Below, one piece after another: positions 9,166 through 17,808 of a stretch of 64,000 nucleotides of DNA (position 1 is its first letter; every line of letters begins with the position of its first letter). The notes beneath the pieces were generated by a model. The model saw nothing but the letters and a program-made list of their open reading frames with translations, was not told the DNA's origin and did no database searches. The translations under genes were made by a program, and so were the position numbers. Source of the stretch: Tannerellaceae bacterium (GTDB taxonomy: Bacteria; Bacteroidota; Bacteroidia; Bacteroidales; Tannerellaceae); contig JAIRPK010000035.1 of the NCBI GenBank assembly GCA_031257015.1, positions 1-64,000 of the forward strand. The letters are read 5' to 3'.

Positions 9166-12100
9166 TTAGAATGTCAGGTTTGCTCCGAGGCTGAATGTGC
9201 GTGGCGCTGGAGTGGCCGGATACATCCGGTATCCTTGGATGCCATATATATCTATGTCGTCGTATCCTTTGTAATCATCGGCGAAGATGGTGTACAGGTT
9301 GTCGATTGAGGCATAGATACGTGCGTTGGAGAATGTGCGGGAGAACACCCCAAGCGTGTGGGGAAGGGTGTAAGAGAGTGTGATGTTTTTCACTTTAAAG
9401 TGAGTTGCATCGTAAAGGAAGCGTGTGGACAGACTGTTGGCGCCTGATGGATTATTGGTGACAAAGCGTGGCACATCAGTCGATTGTCCGGGAGCGCTCC
9501 AGGCCTTGAGGGCATCAATATGAAGGTTGGAACCCATTTTAGCTCCGTCGTGCATGATTGTGGAATAGAGGCCGTCGTAGAACTGTCCGCCGATTGTATA
9601 GTTCAGCTGGAGGGACAGGTCGAAATTGCGGTAAGACAGTTTGTTTGTAAATCCACCGTATATGTCCGGCGTGGAGCGACCTTGTTTTTCTTTGGTTGCT
9701 TTGCTGTATTGATTGGTAGTGGTTCGATTTCCTTCTTTGTCCGTGACGTACCACAAGGCATCTCCGTTTTGAGGATCAACGCCTGCCCATGTGGGCATAT
9801 TAAATTCGTATTGACTGCCTCCAACGCACCAGATTTTCTGATATGTCGTCATCTCTACGTTGTCGTCGCCATGCAGGTCATCAATTCTGTCCCTGATAAT
9901 GGAGGCATTGAGATTTGCGCTCCATTTTAGTGGGCCGGAGGCGAGGATATGTGCTCCCAGTTCCAGTTCAACACCGTAGTTAACAGTTTGGGCGGCGTTC
10001 AGGGTGATGTTATTGAATCCATTGGATAGCGCAAGTGGATAGTCATAGAGAAGTCCGTCGGAGGTTTTGCTGAAGTAGTCCAGCGAGCCGTAGAATCGTT
10101 TAAAGAAACTGAAATCCAGCCCGACGTTGAACATGGCTTGCTTCTCCCAGCTTAGCAAGGCATTGGCAAGCTGTGTATGTCCGGCTCCGGCATTGTTGCC
10201 GTACATATAGTCTGATGATACTGTCCAAAGGCCAAGGTGAGCATAGCGGACAAGGTCGTTTGACAGCCTCTCCAAACCGCTTTTATTGCCGGATGTGCCG
10301 TAGCTGAGGCGCAGTTTGAGGTTATCTATCGTTTCGTTGTCTTTAAGGAAGTCTTCCTGATTTATGCGCCATGATGCGCCGGCACTCCAGAATGTTCCCC
10401 ATTTTGTTCCGCTTCCAAATATGGAAGAACCGTCGGAGCGCAGGCTTGCAGAGAGGTTATATTTGTCGGCATAAGCATATTCCAGGCGACCTAAATAAGA
10501 GATGAGTACCTCGCGAGTTGTGTTTGACGAAGGAGAGAATGAGCCTGAAGCAGCGGCAAGTTCCTGCATTTCTCCCAATAAGTCTCGCCCGCCGGCGTAG
10601 AGTGTTTCGTATGTACTTTGCCAATATTCCATACCGGCCATGGCGTTTATGCTATGCAGCAAGTCTATGGTCTTTGAATATGTTGCCGTATTCGTTGATG
10701 TGTATTGGAGATCGGTATGGTGATACTTGTCCAGACGACCATTGTACGCCGGGCCGTTCCCATGATGCTTGTTCCAGTAGCGATGTTCGTCGGTCGATAT
10801 ATAATCTGGGGAGAATACCGTCTTGAGATTTAAGCCGTCTAGGATGGAAACGCTGGCATAAGTAGAGGCAAGGACGCGATAGAACTTGGTAAGATGCGTA
10901 TCCATATACGGAATAGCCAGCGGATTGAAATCCAGGTTCACCGGATTCGTAAAGTTGAACTGCTTCCTGTTATTTTCGTCAAGAACCGGCTTGCCCTGCG
11001 AATCGACAACATAAACAGGCACGGCATTAGTGAACGTCAAAGCATTATTCAGCGGGGCCGCACCGGCAGAGCCTGCCACAGTTGTATTTTGTATAGAGTG
11101 GGAGAACGTGATGTTGACGCCGGTTTTAAACCATGGCGTTGCTTGCGTATTAATGTTCGCCTTGCCCGAATAGCGTTTGAAATTGCCGGCAGGGGCTATG
11201 CCTTCCTGATTTGTATATCCGGCGGAGAAGAAATAGTCTGTATGTTCGCTGCCACCGTTTACATTAACGTTATAATCCTGCGAAGGTGCAGTTTTGAATA
11301 CAGCGTCCTGCCAATTGTTATCCACTACAATAGATGCTCCGGCAACAGGATTTCCTTGAGCGTCAAGCGGCTGCGCAACGTTCCACGGGTTATGTGTTAT
11401 GGCTCCTTGTGTAAGCTTGTTGGCCTCTTCGGCATCGCGACCTGCGTTCATATAGCCGGTAAAAAGGTGTTTATAGTATTGGGCGGAATTGACTGTCTCA
11501 TAAGCCTTGGCCAGTGTGCCCCACGAGTATCTGGCGCTTAGACTGACCTTTGCCTTTTCATTTTTTCCTGCCTTGCCGCTCTTGGTTGTGATTACGATTA
11601 CGCCGTTGGCTGCACGGGAGCCGTAGAGAGCGGCGGCCGCGGCATCTTTCAGGACGGTAACTGATTCAATGTCGCTTGGATTGATGGAGGAGAGAATGTT
11701 ACTGGACGAACTTTGATCTTCGGCTACTTCGCTATACTCCATTGAAGTGGTAGCCACGCCGTCGATTACATACAGCGGTTCGTTCGATGCGCTTAGCGAG
11801 CCGGAGCCGCGGATTCGGAAACTTGAAGCCGAACCGGGCTGGCCTGACGAGGAAATGACCTGCACACCGGCCACCTGTCCGGCCAAAGACTTGTCAAACG
11901 ATGCGGCGGGAGTGCGAATCTGCTCTTCGCCTATCAATGCAGCCGAGCCTGTGAAGGCTGATTTTTTCACCGTGCCGTAAGCGACGACCAATACTTCGTC
12001 TATCGCTTTCGTTTCCGGCGCCAGCACGATGTTCAGCACGCCGGATGTGATTGCTACCTCCTTCGTGGCCATACCGATAAAGGAAACGATGAGGGTTTTA

Positions 12101-12312
12101 GCGGATGTGGGTGCGTTGAGGGTAAACTTGCCGTCAAGGTCTGTTACGGCACCTGTTGTTGTTCCCTTAACCATTACTGATGCGCCGATGACAGGTTCGC
12201 CGTCATCTGACGAGAGGACTTTACCGCTCACTCTTGCGGTCTGCGCGAACGCAGTTACAATGCCTGTTGTCAGGCAGAAAAAAAGATAGATCAACTTCTT
12301 CATGGACTTCAT
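9166..12312 (-). CDS. SusC/RagA family TonB-linked outer-membrane channel
   Basis: The protein has 1048 residues, the usual size. It has a signal peptide (1-24, ending AFAQ), a carboxypeptidase-regulatory-like domain (about 25-105), then the DEVLVVAYGTVKKS segment that marks the start of the TonB plug, the plug itself (VIDGVATTSM, VLKDAAAAALYGSRAANG) and a 22-strand-type barrel ending in a C-terminal Phe (SLGANLTF). It imports its ligand across the outer membrane with TonB energy together with the SusD lid encoded next to it. An alternative ATG exists three codons in. A full Bacteroidetes promoter lies upstream. No linked ECF sigma/anti-sigma pair or hybrid sensor is visible, so its regulator is elsewhere or absent. 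Confidence 0.95.
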   Translation of the reverse strand: MKSMKKLIYLFFCLTTGIVTAFAQTARVSGKVLSSDDGEPVIGASVMVKGTTTGAVTDLDGKFTLNAPTSAKTLIVSFIGMATKEVAITSGVLNIVLAPETKAIDEVLVVAYGTVKKSAFTGSAALIGEEQIRTPAASFDKSLAGQVAGVQVISSSGQPGSASSFRIRGSGSLSASNEPLYVIDGVATTSMEYSEVAEDQSSSSNILSSINPSDIESVTVLKDAAAAALYGSRAANGVIVITTKSGKAGKNEKAKVSLSARYSWGTLAKAYETVNSAQYYKHLFTGYMNAGRDAEEANKLTQGAITHNPWNVAQPLDAQGNPVAGASIVVDNNWQDAVFKTAPSQDYNVNVNGGSEHTDYFFSAGYTNQEGIAPAGNFKRYSGKANINTQATPWFKTGVNITFSHSIQNTTVAGSAGAAPLNNALTFTNAVPVYVVDSQGKPVLDENNRKQFNFTNPVNLDFNPLAIPYMDTHLTKFYRVLASTYASVSILDGLNLKTVFSPDYISTDEHRYWNKHHGNGPAYNGRLDKYHHTDLQYTSTNTATYSKTIDLLHSINAMAGMEYWQSTYETLYAGGRDLLGEMQELAAASGSFSPSSNTTREVLISYLGRLEYAYADKYNLSASLRSDGSSIFGSGTKWGTFWSAGASWRINQEDFLKDNETIDNLKLRLSYGTSGNKSGLERLSNDLVRYAHLGLWTVSSDYMYGNNAGAGHTQLANALLSWEKQAMFNVGLDFSFFKRFYGSLDYFSKTSDGLLYDYPLALSNGFNNITLNAAQTVNYGVELELGAHILASGPLKWSANLNASIIRDRIDDLHGDDNVEMTTYQKIWCVGGSQYEFNMPTWAGVDPQNGDALWYVTDKEGNRTTTNQYSKATKEKQGRSTPDIYGGFTNKLSYRNFDLSLQLNYTIGGQFYDGLYSTIMHDGAKMGSNLHIDALKAWSAPGQSTDVPRFVTNNPSGANSLSTRFLYDATHFKVKNITLSYTLPHTLGVFSRTFSNARIYASIDNLYTIFADDYKGYDDIDIYGIQGYRMYPATPAPRTFSLGANLTF

Positions 12313-12435
12313 TTAAAATTCGACTTTTAAATAACAATAAATACTAATTTATACATATAATAAAATGTTCATATTCATTCGTATATCGCCCAAAATAGCC
12401 TGTCAATTTATATGGACGTTTATTCTGACAGGTCG

Positions 12436-12465
12436 CAAAGGTATAGCAAAATTTCAGGAAACAAA
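12436..12465 (-). promoter_or_regulatory. Promoter of the susC-susD-peptidase operon
   Basis: Read on the minus strand, TTTG (12462-12465) and TACCTTTG (12436-12443) are separated by 18 nt, a near-perfect Bacteroidetes -33/-7 pair. The leader to the susC ATG would be roughly 115 nt. Confidence 0.75.
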
Positions 12466-12672
12466 GCAAACATCCCTAAAAACAGCACATTACATGTCAA
12501 TTTAACAAAAATCTTCCCCTCCAGTTTTCCTGTTAGAATAAACGTCCGTTTTTGCGAATAAAAATCATAATGTAATTGTATAATGTGATTGCCGTTCAAC
12601 AAAAAAAATAAGTTCAGTAATAACGCCCAGACATCTTTTTATTGCTCAATTGTATAATCTCATTTCCTGTTA

Positions 12673-13083
12673 AAAACATGAGACTTTTGCAACATTATAA
12701 ATTGTTCCTGCTGAAAACATGAGGCGTTTGTAACGATGCAAATTGTCCCTGTCGAAAACATGAGGCGTTTGCATCGTTGCAAATCTCTCTTGTTGAAAAC
12801 ATGAAGCATTTGCATCGTTGCAAATCTTTCCTGCCGAAAACATGAGGCGTTTTCATCGTTGCAAATTGTTCCTGTTGAAAACATGAAGCATTTGCATTGT
12901 TGCAAATCTCTCTTGTTGAAAACATGAAGCATTTTTATCGTTGCAAATCTTTTCTGTCGAAAACATGAAGCATTTTCATAGTTGCAAAACGTCCCTGTCG
13001 AAAACATGAGGCGTTTTCATCGTTGCAAATTGTTCCTGTTGAAAACATGAAGCATTTGTATAGTTGCGAAAACGACAAGCATA
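12673..13083. repeat. Ten tandem 41-bp repeats with an internal palindrome
   Basis: The motif AAAACATG recurs at 12673, 12714, 12755, 12796, 12837, 12878, 12919, 12960, 13001 and 13042, always 41 bp apart. The units are imperfect copies. Most contain TTTGCA-TCGT-TGCAAA or a close variant, a 6-bp palindrome with a 4-nt loop. The remaining bases vary mainly in a CTGTT/CTGCC/TTGTT block. There are no unique spacers, so this is not CRISPR. Because 41 is not a multiple of 3, open frames here repeat only every 123 bp and I do not regard them as genes. It lies between the susC promoter and the S46 gene. Confidence 0.9.
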
Positions 13084-13126
13084 ACCATTTTTGTCGCTTC
13101 AAAACATGGTAATGCAGAATGTAGAT

Positions 13127-13198
13127 AGCTTTTCTTTCAGCCGGAACTTGCCATTGTTCCAGTGATACAAGCGTATAAGTAAGTGAAAAGCTCTTTTT
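13127..13198 (+). ncRNA. Possible small structured RNA with terminator-like end
   Basis: AGCTTTTC (13127-13134) can pair with GAAAAGCT (13185-13192), which is followed by a T run. Inside lies a second hairpin, GGAAC with GTTCC (13143-13160). No gene precedes it on the plus strand, so the structure may end a small RNA. This rests on base-pairing alone. Confidence 0.3.
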
Positions 13199-13259
13199 TG
13201 TGTTGAAACAGTTATTGACTCTTTACAGCTTGGAATAAGCAGGACGGCTTTTTATGTGG

Positions 13260-13305
13260 AACGCGAAGACATGAATGATTGGACATTCTGTCTTCGCGTT
13301 TTTTT
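13260..13305 (+). terminator. Strong orphan Rho-independent terminator
   Basis: A perfect 12-bp stem (AACGCGAAGACA with TGTCTTCGCGTT) encloses a 17-nt loop and is followed directly by T. No plus-strand gene lies upstream between here and glyA. It either ends an unrecognised RNA starting in the repeat region or insulates the S46 gene. Confidence 0.65.
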
Positions 13306-13455
13306 CTTGTTTCTTACCCATCGTAAGTCTTAAAAGACTGGTTTCAAAAGTAGCCTGGGATTATACCTGATTGTTTGATATGCGATGGAAGGCTAAAAAA
13401 AATAATGAGATATGTTAATCGTGAACGGGAGCGAAGGGAGATTTGAGGATAAGAG

Positions 13456-15615
13456 CTAGATGTCCATTTCTTTGAGTAAATATCCGGCGCCCGCGTATTT
13501 ATCTATTAAAAAAAGCACATAGCGGATGTCCACAATGATGCTCCGCTGATAGTCGGGAAGGTACTCGATGTCGCCTCCGACGCCTTCCCAGTTGCGATCG
13601 AAGTTAATACCGACAAGTTCGCCTTTTCCGTTCATGACGGGGCTGCCTGAATTGCCGCCTGTGCTGTGCGTATTGACTGTGAAGGCTACCGGAAGCCTTC
13701 CGTCGGGAAGCGCGTATTTGCCGAAATCGCGAGTGCGATAGAAGACTTTGAGGCGTTCTGGGATGACAAACTCCCAATTCTCCGGGTCTTCTTTTTGCAT
13801 GACGCCGTCGAGTGTTGTTTGGGATTGATAGAAGACTGCGTCGCGTGGGCGATAGCCTTTTTTCTGTCCGTAGGTGATGCGCAGAGTAGAATTTGCGTCA
13901 GGAAAATTCATTTTGTCTCCGTACATTTCCAGCAGGCCTTGTTCGTAATCGTGGCGTGCCGAAGCGTAGGCGGCATCGAGTGTATTGGCGGCGACGGTAA
14001 GTTTCTGGCGTTCTTCATGGACTGATTTTGCGAATTGTATCATGGGGTCGGTTTCAAGGGCTTTTACAGAAGGCGACTGGACGAAGGCGCTGAAGTTGCT
14101 CTCGCTTCCAAAGATGGATCTGGCAAACAGCTCGTCTATGTAGTTGTCGATATTTCCCTTGTATTTACGTTTGAGGACAGTGAGGCACGTTGGTTGCTGG
14201 CCGGCGGGGATTTGTGAGCAGTATTCCTTTAGCATTATTTTGGCTATCGTTTTGTCAACGTTTGGGGAGTAGTCTTTGTTGAAAAAGCGGCGAAAGGCTG
14301 CAGTGAGGAGGCGTATTTGCTCTTTCTGTGCTGCCTGGTCACGGCTTTTGAGAGACTGGATAATGGGAGCAATGTCGGTGGGAGCGGAGCTGAACTCTAT
14401 TCCTCTTAGCAGGGCTTCGTCTATCATCCAAGTTCGCAGACGGATATTACGGCGGTCGAGGACTATTTGCTCGATGAGGCGTACGGCTTCTATATAATTG
14501 TTTTTATTCTCGTGCTTGGCCCATTTTAGCAAGCTCGTTTGTTCTTGTTTTTTTGTTTGCTCGAAATTGCGGGCATCAATTGCCCAGCTTGAGCCGATTG
14601 CATTCTTGTAGGCATTGGTGGAGCTGGAATATTTGCCGGCGTACTGGATTTTTATGGCGGGGTCTTTGAGCATTTCTTTGAGCATGGCTTCTTGGCGAAG
14701 GTTGCGGACACGGATGCGGACGGCATTGTCTATGTCGCGTCGTTCTGCTACTTCCCAAGATGTATAGTATGTGTTGGTGCGGGCGGGGAAGCCGATCATC
14801 ATGGCGAAGTCGTTCTCCTTGAGACCGTAGAGGGATATTTTCAGCCATTTGCGTGGGTGTAGCGGTCGGTTATTTTCAGAGTATGGAGCGGGTGTTCCGT
14901 CGGGGGCAGCGTAGATGCGGAACAATGTGAAATCGCCTGTATGTCTGGGCCACATCCAGTTGTCCGTGTCTGCGCCAAACTTGCCAATGGAGGAGGGAGG
15001 CGCACCGACGAGTCGGATGTCTGTATATGTTTTCTTTACAAACATATAGTATTGGTTTCCACTGTAAAATGGGCGAATTTCAACGTCTGTTCCGGGATGT
15101 TCTTTGAGGAATCTCTCGCCGATGCGTTCTTTGGCCAGCTGGTTGAGATAGCGGAGGTTCAGGAACTTCAGTCCTGTGGAGTCTTCTTCTTGTTCCAACA
15201 TACGGGTGACATAATCGGTAACTTCGACAATACTGTCGATAAAGGTGACGCTAAGGCCTGGATTAGGGAGTTCCTCCTCCGGTCGCATAGCCCAGAATCC
15301 GTTCTCCAGATAATTGTGTTCGAGAGTACTGTGGTTTTGCAATTGGTTATAACCGCAATGATGGTTGGTGAGGATGAGGCCGTTGGGAGAGATTACTTCG
15401 CCTGTACAGCCTCCACCGAACATTACTATGGCATCTTTGAGGGATGTGCCATTAAGATTGTATATGTCCGTGTCATTGAGTTGAAGACCGAGGGCTTGCA
15501 TATCTGTAATTTTTTGTTTTTTCAGGAGATTGAGAAGCCACATGCCTTCGTCGGCGTTGATGGTAAGGGGAAGAAATAGAATGGAGAGGACTAAAAACGT
15601 ATTGCGCATGTTCAT
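13456..15615 (-). CDS. S46 family dipeptidyl-peptidase, DPP11-like
   Basis: The 719-residue periplasmic exopeptidase releases dipeptides from the N-terminus of peptides. It has a signal peptide (about 1-21, ending INADEG). The chymotrypsin-like triad is visible as His86 in TNHHC, Asp in GADTDNWMWPRHTGDF (about residue 228) and Ser656 in GGNSGSP. In S46 enzymes the residue 18 after the catalytic Ser decides specificity: Gly in DPP7, Arg in DPP11. Here it is Arg674 (FDRNWE), which predicts cleavage after Asp/Glu at P1. It complements the nearby S9 peptidase in peptide breakdown. The gene starts 21 bp after the CYTH gene. Confidence 0.93.
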   Translation of the reverse strand: MNMRNTFLVLSILFLPLTINADEGMWLLNLLKKQKITDMQALGLQLNDTDIYNLNGTSLKDAIVMFGGGCTGEVISPNGLILTNHHCGYNQLQNHSTLEHNYLENGFWAMRPEEELPNPGLSVTFIDSIVEVTDYVTRMLEQEEDSTGLKFLNLRYLNQLAKERIGERFLKEHPGTDVEIRPFYSGNQYYMFVKKTYTDIRLVGAPPSSIGKFGADTDNWMWPRHTGDFTLFRIYAAPDGTPAPYSENNRPLHPRKWLKISLYGLKENDFAMMIGFPARTNTYYTSWEVAERRDIDNAVRIRVRNLRQEAMLKEMLKDPAIKIQYAGKYSSSTNAYKNAIGSSWAIDARNFEQTKKQEQTSLLKWAKHENKNNYIEAVRLIEQIVLDRRNIRLRTWMIDEALLRGIEFSSAPTDIAPIIQSLKSRDQAAQKEQIRLLTAAFRRFFNKDYSPNVDKTIAKIMLKEYCSQIPAGQQPTCLTVLKRKYKGNIDNYIDELFARSIFGSESNFSAFVQSPSVKALETDPMIQFAKSVHEERQKLTVAANTLDAAYASARHDYEQGLLEMYGDKMNFPDANSTLRITYGQKKGYRPRDAVFYQSQTTLDGVMQKEDPENWEFVIPERLKVFYRTRDFGKYALPDGRLPVAFTVNTHSTGGNSGSPVMNGKGELVGINFDRNWEGVGGDIEYLPDYQRSIIVDIRYVLFLIDKYAGAGYLLKEMDI

Positions 15616-15636
15616 AATTTATTCTGGTTTGGATGA

Positions 15637-16143
15637 TTATTCTTTTATCTCAAGCGAGTTGGGGCGGTCGCCCTTGTGCCAGTCTTTGAAAGGTATAATC
15701 GACAGGTAAGCGTTCAGATATTTTGGCGTGTGGGTGACTTCCTCTCCCACCCATGGTGGGCGAAGGAAATGTTCGTTTTCGTGATTCAGTTCTATTTCGG
15801 CGATAATTAGGCCTTCATTCTCGCCATGAAAGACGTCCACCTCCCAGAGGCATTGGAAGTAATGGACGTAATAACGTGTCTTTTCGATAATATGCCCCGT
15901 GCAGAGATTAAGCATACTTTCTGCATCTGTCGTTGGGATTTCATATTCGTATTCTATTCTGGCGAGGCTGTCAGAGTCGTTTTTGCTTTTTACGCCCAAC
16001 CAGGCTTTGCCGTGGCAGATGCGTATTCTTACGACGGATTTGTTATTCCGGTAGAGGTATCCCTGAATGATTTCTTCGGAGCTTTCGACAAGTGGGAGGA
16101 AATCTCCTGTTACAATAAATTTGCGTTCTATTTCTGTTGCCAT
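15637..16143 (-). CDS. CYTH domain protein (triphosphate-binding tunnel fold)
   Basis: The ATG at 16143 gives MATEIERKF and fits the family; the TTG two codons upstream does not. The 168-residue protein has the N-terminal EIERKF signature (ExExK) of CYTH proteins, alternating charged strands (VVRIRICHGKAWLGVKSK) and acidic pairs near the C-terminus (EIELNHENE) that would bind metal and polyphosphate. Bacterial single-domain members are inorganic triphosphatases or of unknown role. The substrate cannot be told here. It is followed at 21 bp by the S46 gene and preceded at about 200 bp by gltX. Confidence 0.85.
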   Translation of the reverse strand: MATEIERKFIVTGDFLPLVESSEEIIQGYLYRNNKSVVRIRICHGKAWLGVKSKNDSDSLARIEYEYEIPTTDAESMLNLCTGHIIEKTRYYVHYFQCLWEVDVFHGENEGLIIAEIELNHENEHFLRPPWVGEEVTHTPKYLNAYLSIIPFKDWHKGDRPNSLEIKE

Positions 16144-16350
16144 GTTCAATTATATAATGTATAGGAATTGCGCATCTGTATTGGGCTGCCGAATACGGTT
16201 GTGTGACAGGTGGATATTTTTCTTATATGATGAAAATCACTCGGTTTTACTGTTTTCGGCAATAATCTATATTTAAATGGATTTAATCTACAAGATGCCG
16301 AACCGAAATTATTTCATATTGCCTTCCGATATATCACAGGAGGAGTTGAA

Positions 16351-17796
16351 TTATTGTTGCTGACATTCCAATCGTTGCAAAGTGTATCTCAATCGGCGCA
16401 AGCTTTCATCTTTCCCGATCAAAACGCATATTTCCGAGGCTCCGCCTGGTGTGGAGGCTTGCCCTGTCACTGCAATGCGGATGATCCACAAGGTTTGTTT
16501 CTTCTTGAGCAATGCTTCCTCTGTCACTTCCTCGAAGAGAGTGAATAAGGCTTCATTTGTCCAGTTCTCAGCCAGTTCTAATTTGTCTATTATGAGGGGA
16601 AGGAAGTGTCCGGCAATTTCTTTTGACGATCGGGCGTTCTTGTTTTCAAACAAACTCAGGTCGTAATCGTTGAAATTGTCAAGGAAGGACATGATTTCAG
16701 GGATGTCCGACATTGCACTGACACGCGGCTGCAACAAACTGTCCAACAAGGTGTGATCCACAGGCATATTGATGGATTGATAGTAAGGCGCAGCCAATCG
16801 ATTAAACTCTTCCGTGGACAGTTCCTTTATATATAGTGAGTTAAGCCAGCGTAATTTCACCTCGTCGAAGATGGCAGATGATTTGGAGATGCCGGATATG
16901 TCAAAGGCCTCTGTCAATTCATGCAAAGCAAACTTCTCCTGGTCATTTTTTGGATTCCAACCTAACAAGGCTACGTAGTTCAGGATGGCCGCTGGCAAGA
17001 AGCCTTTGTTGAGAAAATCCTCAAAGTTCGCGTCGCCGTCGCGTTTGCTCAATTTGTGCTGCCTGTCGCGCATGATGTGGGGGAGATGAACATAGTACGG
17101 AACAGGCCAGCCAAAGGCTTCATACAATAGATTGTAGGCCGGGGTGCTGCTGATATATTCCATTCCACGAAAGACATGGGATATTTCCATTAGATGGTCG
17201 TCCACTACGTTCGCGAAGTTGTACGTAGGGAAACCGTCCGATTTGATGAGCACCATGTCCTGGAGTTCTTCGTTATTGACGCTGATTGTGCCGAACACGA
17301 GGTCGGTGAATGTTGTCGAGCCGTCTTCCGGGATGTTTTGGCGTATGACGTATGGGATGCCGGATTCAAGCTTGGCGGCACGTTCCTCCTGGCTAAGCTG
17401 CAGGCAATGCTTGTCATAGCGACGATTGCCCGTACCATCGTTCAATGATTCCAGTCGTTCTTTCGTGCAAAAACAATGGTAGGCATGGCCTTTTTCTACA
17501 AGCTCCTGAGCATATTTTGCATATATCTTCCCTCGTTCGCTTTGCGTATAAGGGCCGTATGAACCGCCTGTGTCCGGGCCTTCATCATGCGAAAGTCCGG
17601 CCAGGTGCAAGGTTTTGTAAATTGTTTCGACGGCATTCTCCACCTGTCGTTCGCGATCCGTGTCTTCAATGCGCAGGATGAAGTCGCCGCCGTGTTTTTT
17701 GGCGAACAGATATGCGTACAATGCGGTGCGAAGATTGCCTATGTGCATAAACCCGGTCGGGCTGGGCGCGAACCGGGTTCTGACCTTATTTGTCAT
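16351..17796 (-). CDS. gltX: Glutamyl-tRNA synthetase
   Basis: The 481-residue class I synthetase charges tRNA-Glu in the cytoplasm. The HIGH-type motif reads HIGN at residues 18-21 within APSPTGFMHIGNLR, and the KMSKS-type motif reads KLSKR near residue 247. The ILRIEDTDRER segment is diagnostic. Length and N-terminus are normal. It starts 12 bp after the DUF1080 gene and is probably co-transcribed from that side. Confidence 0.97.
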   Translation of the reverse strand: MTNKVRTRFAPSPTGFMHIGNLRTALYAYLFAKKHGGDFILRIEDTDRERQVENAVETIYKTLHLAGLSHDEGPDTGGSYGPYTQSERGKIYAKYAQELVEKGHAYHCFCTKERLESLNDGTGNRRYDKHCLQLSQEERAAKLESGIPYVIRQNIPEDGSTTFTDLVFGTISVNNEELQDMVLIKSDGFPTYNFANVVDDHLMEISHVFRGMEYISSTPAYNLLYEAFGWPVPYYVHLPHIMRDRQHKLSKRDGDANFEDFLNKGFLPAAILNYVALLGWNPKNDQEKFALHELTEAFDISGISKSSAIFDEVKLRWLNSLYIKELSTEEFNRLAAPYYQSINMPVDHTLLDSLLQPRVSAMSDIPEIMSFLDNFNDYDLSLFENKNARSSKEIAGHFLPLIIDKLELAENWTNEALFTLFEEVTEEALLKKKQTLWIIRIAVTGQASTPGGASEICVLIGKDESLRRLRYTLQRLECQQQ

Positions 17797-17808
17797 ATAT
17801 TACAAGCG

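Noticed and set aside
12660..13007. Open frame of 115 codons on the minus strand through the 41-bp repeats (MFSTGTFCNYENASC type)
   Set aside because: It is produced by the repeat itself: 41 bp is not a multiple of 3, and the unit drifts without regard to codon position. There is no ribosome site.
12673..13083. CRISPR array
   Set aside because: Units follow each other without unique spacers, and the whole 41-bp unit is repeated. No cas gene is nearby.
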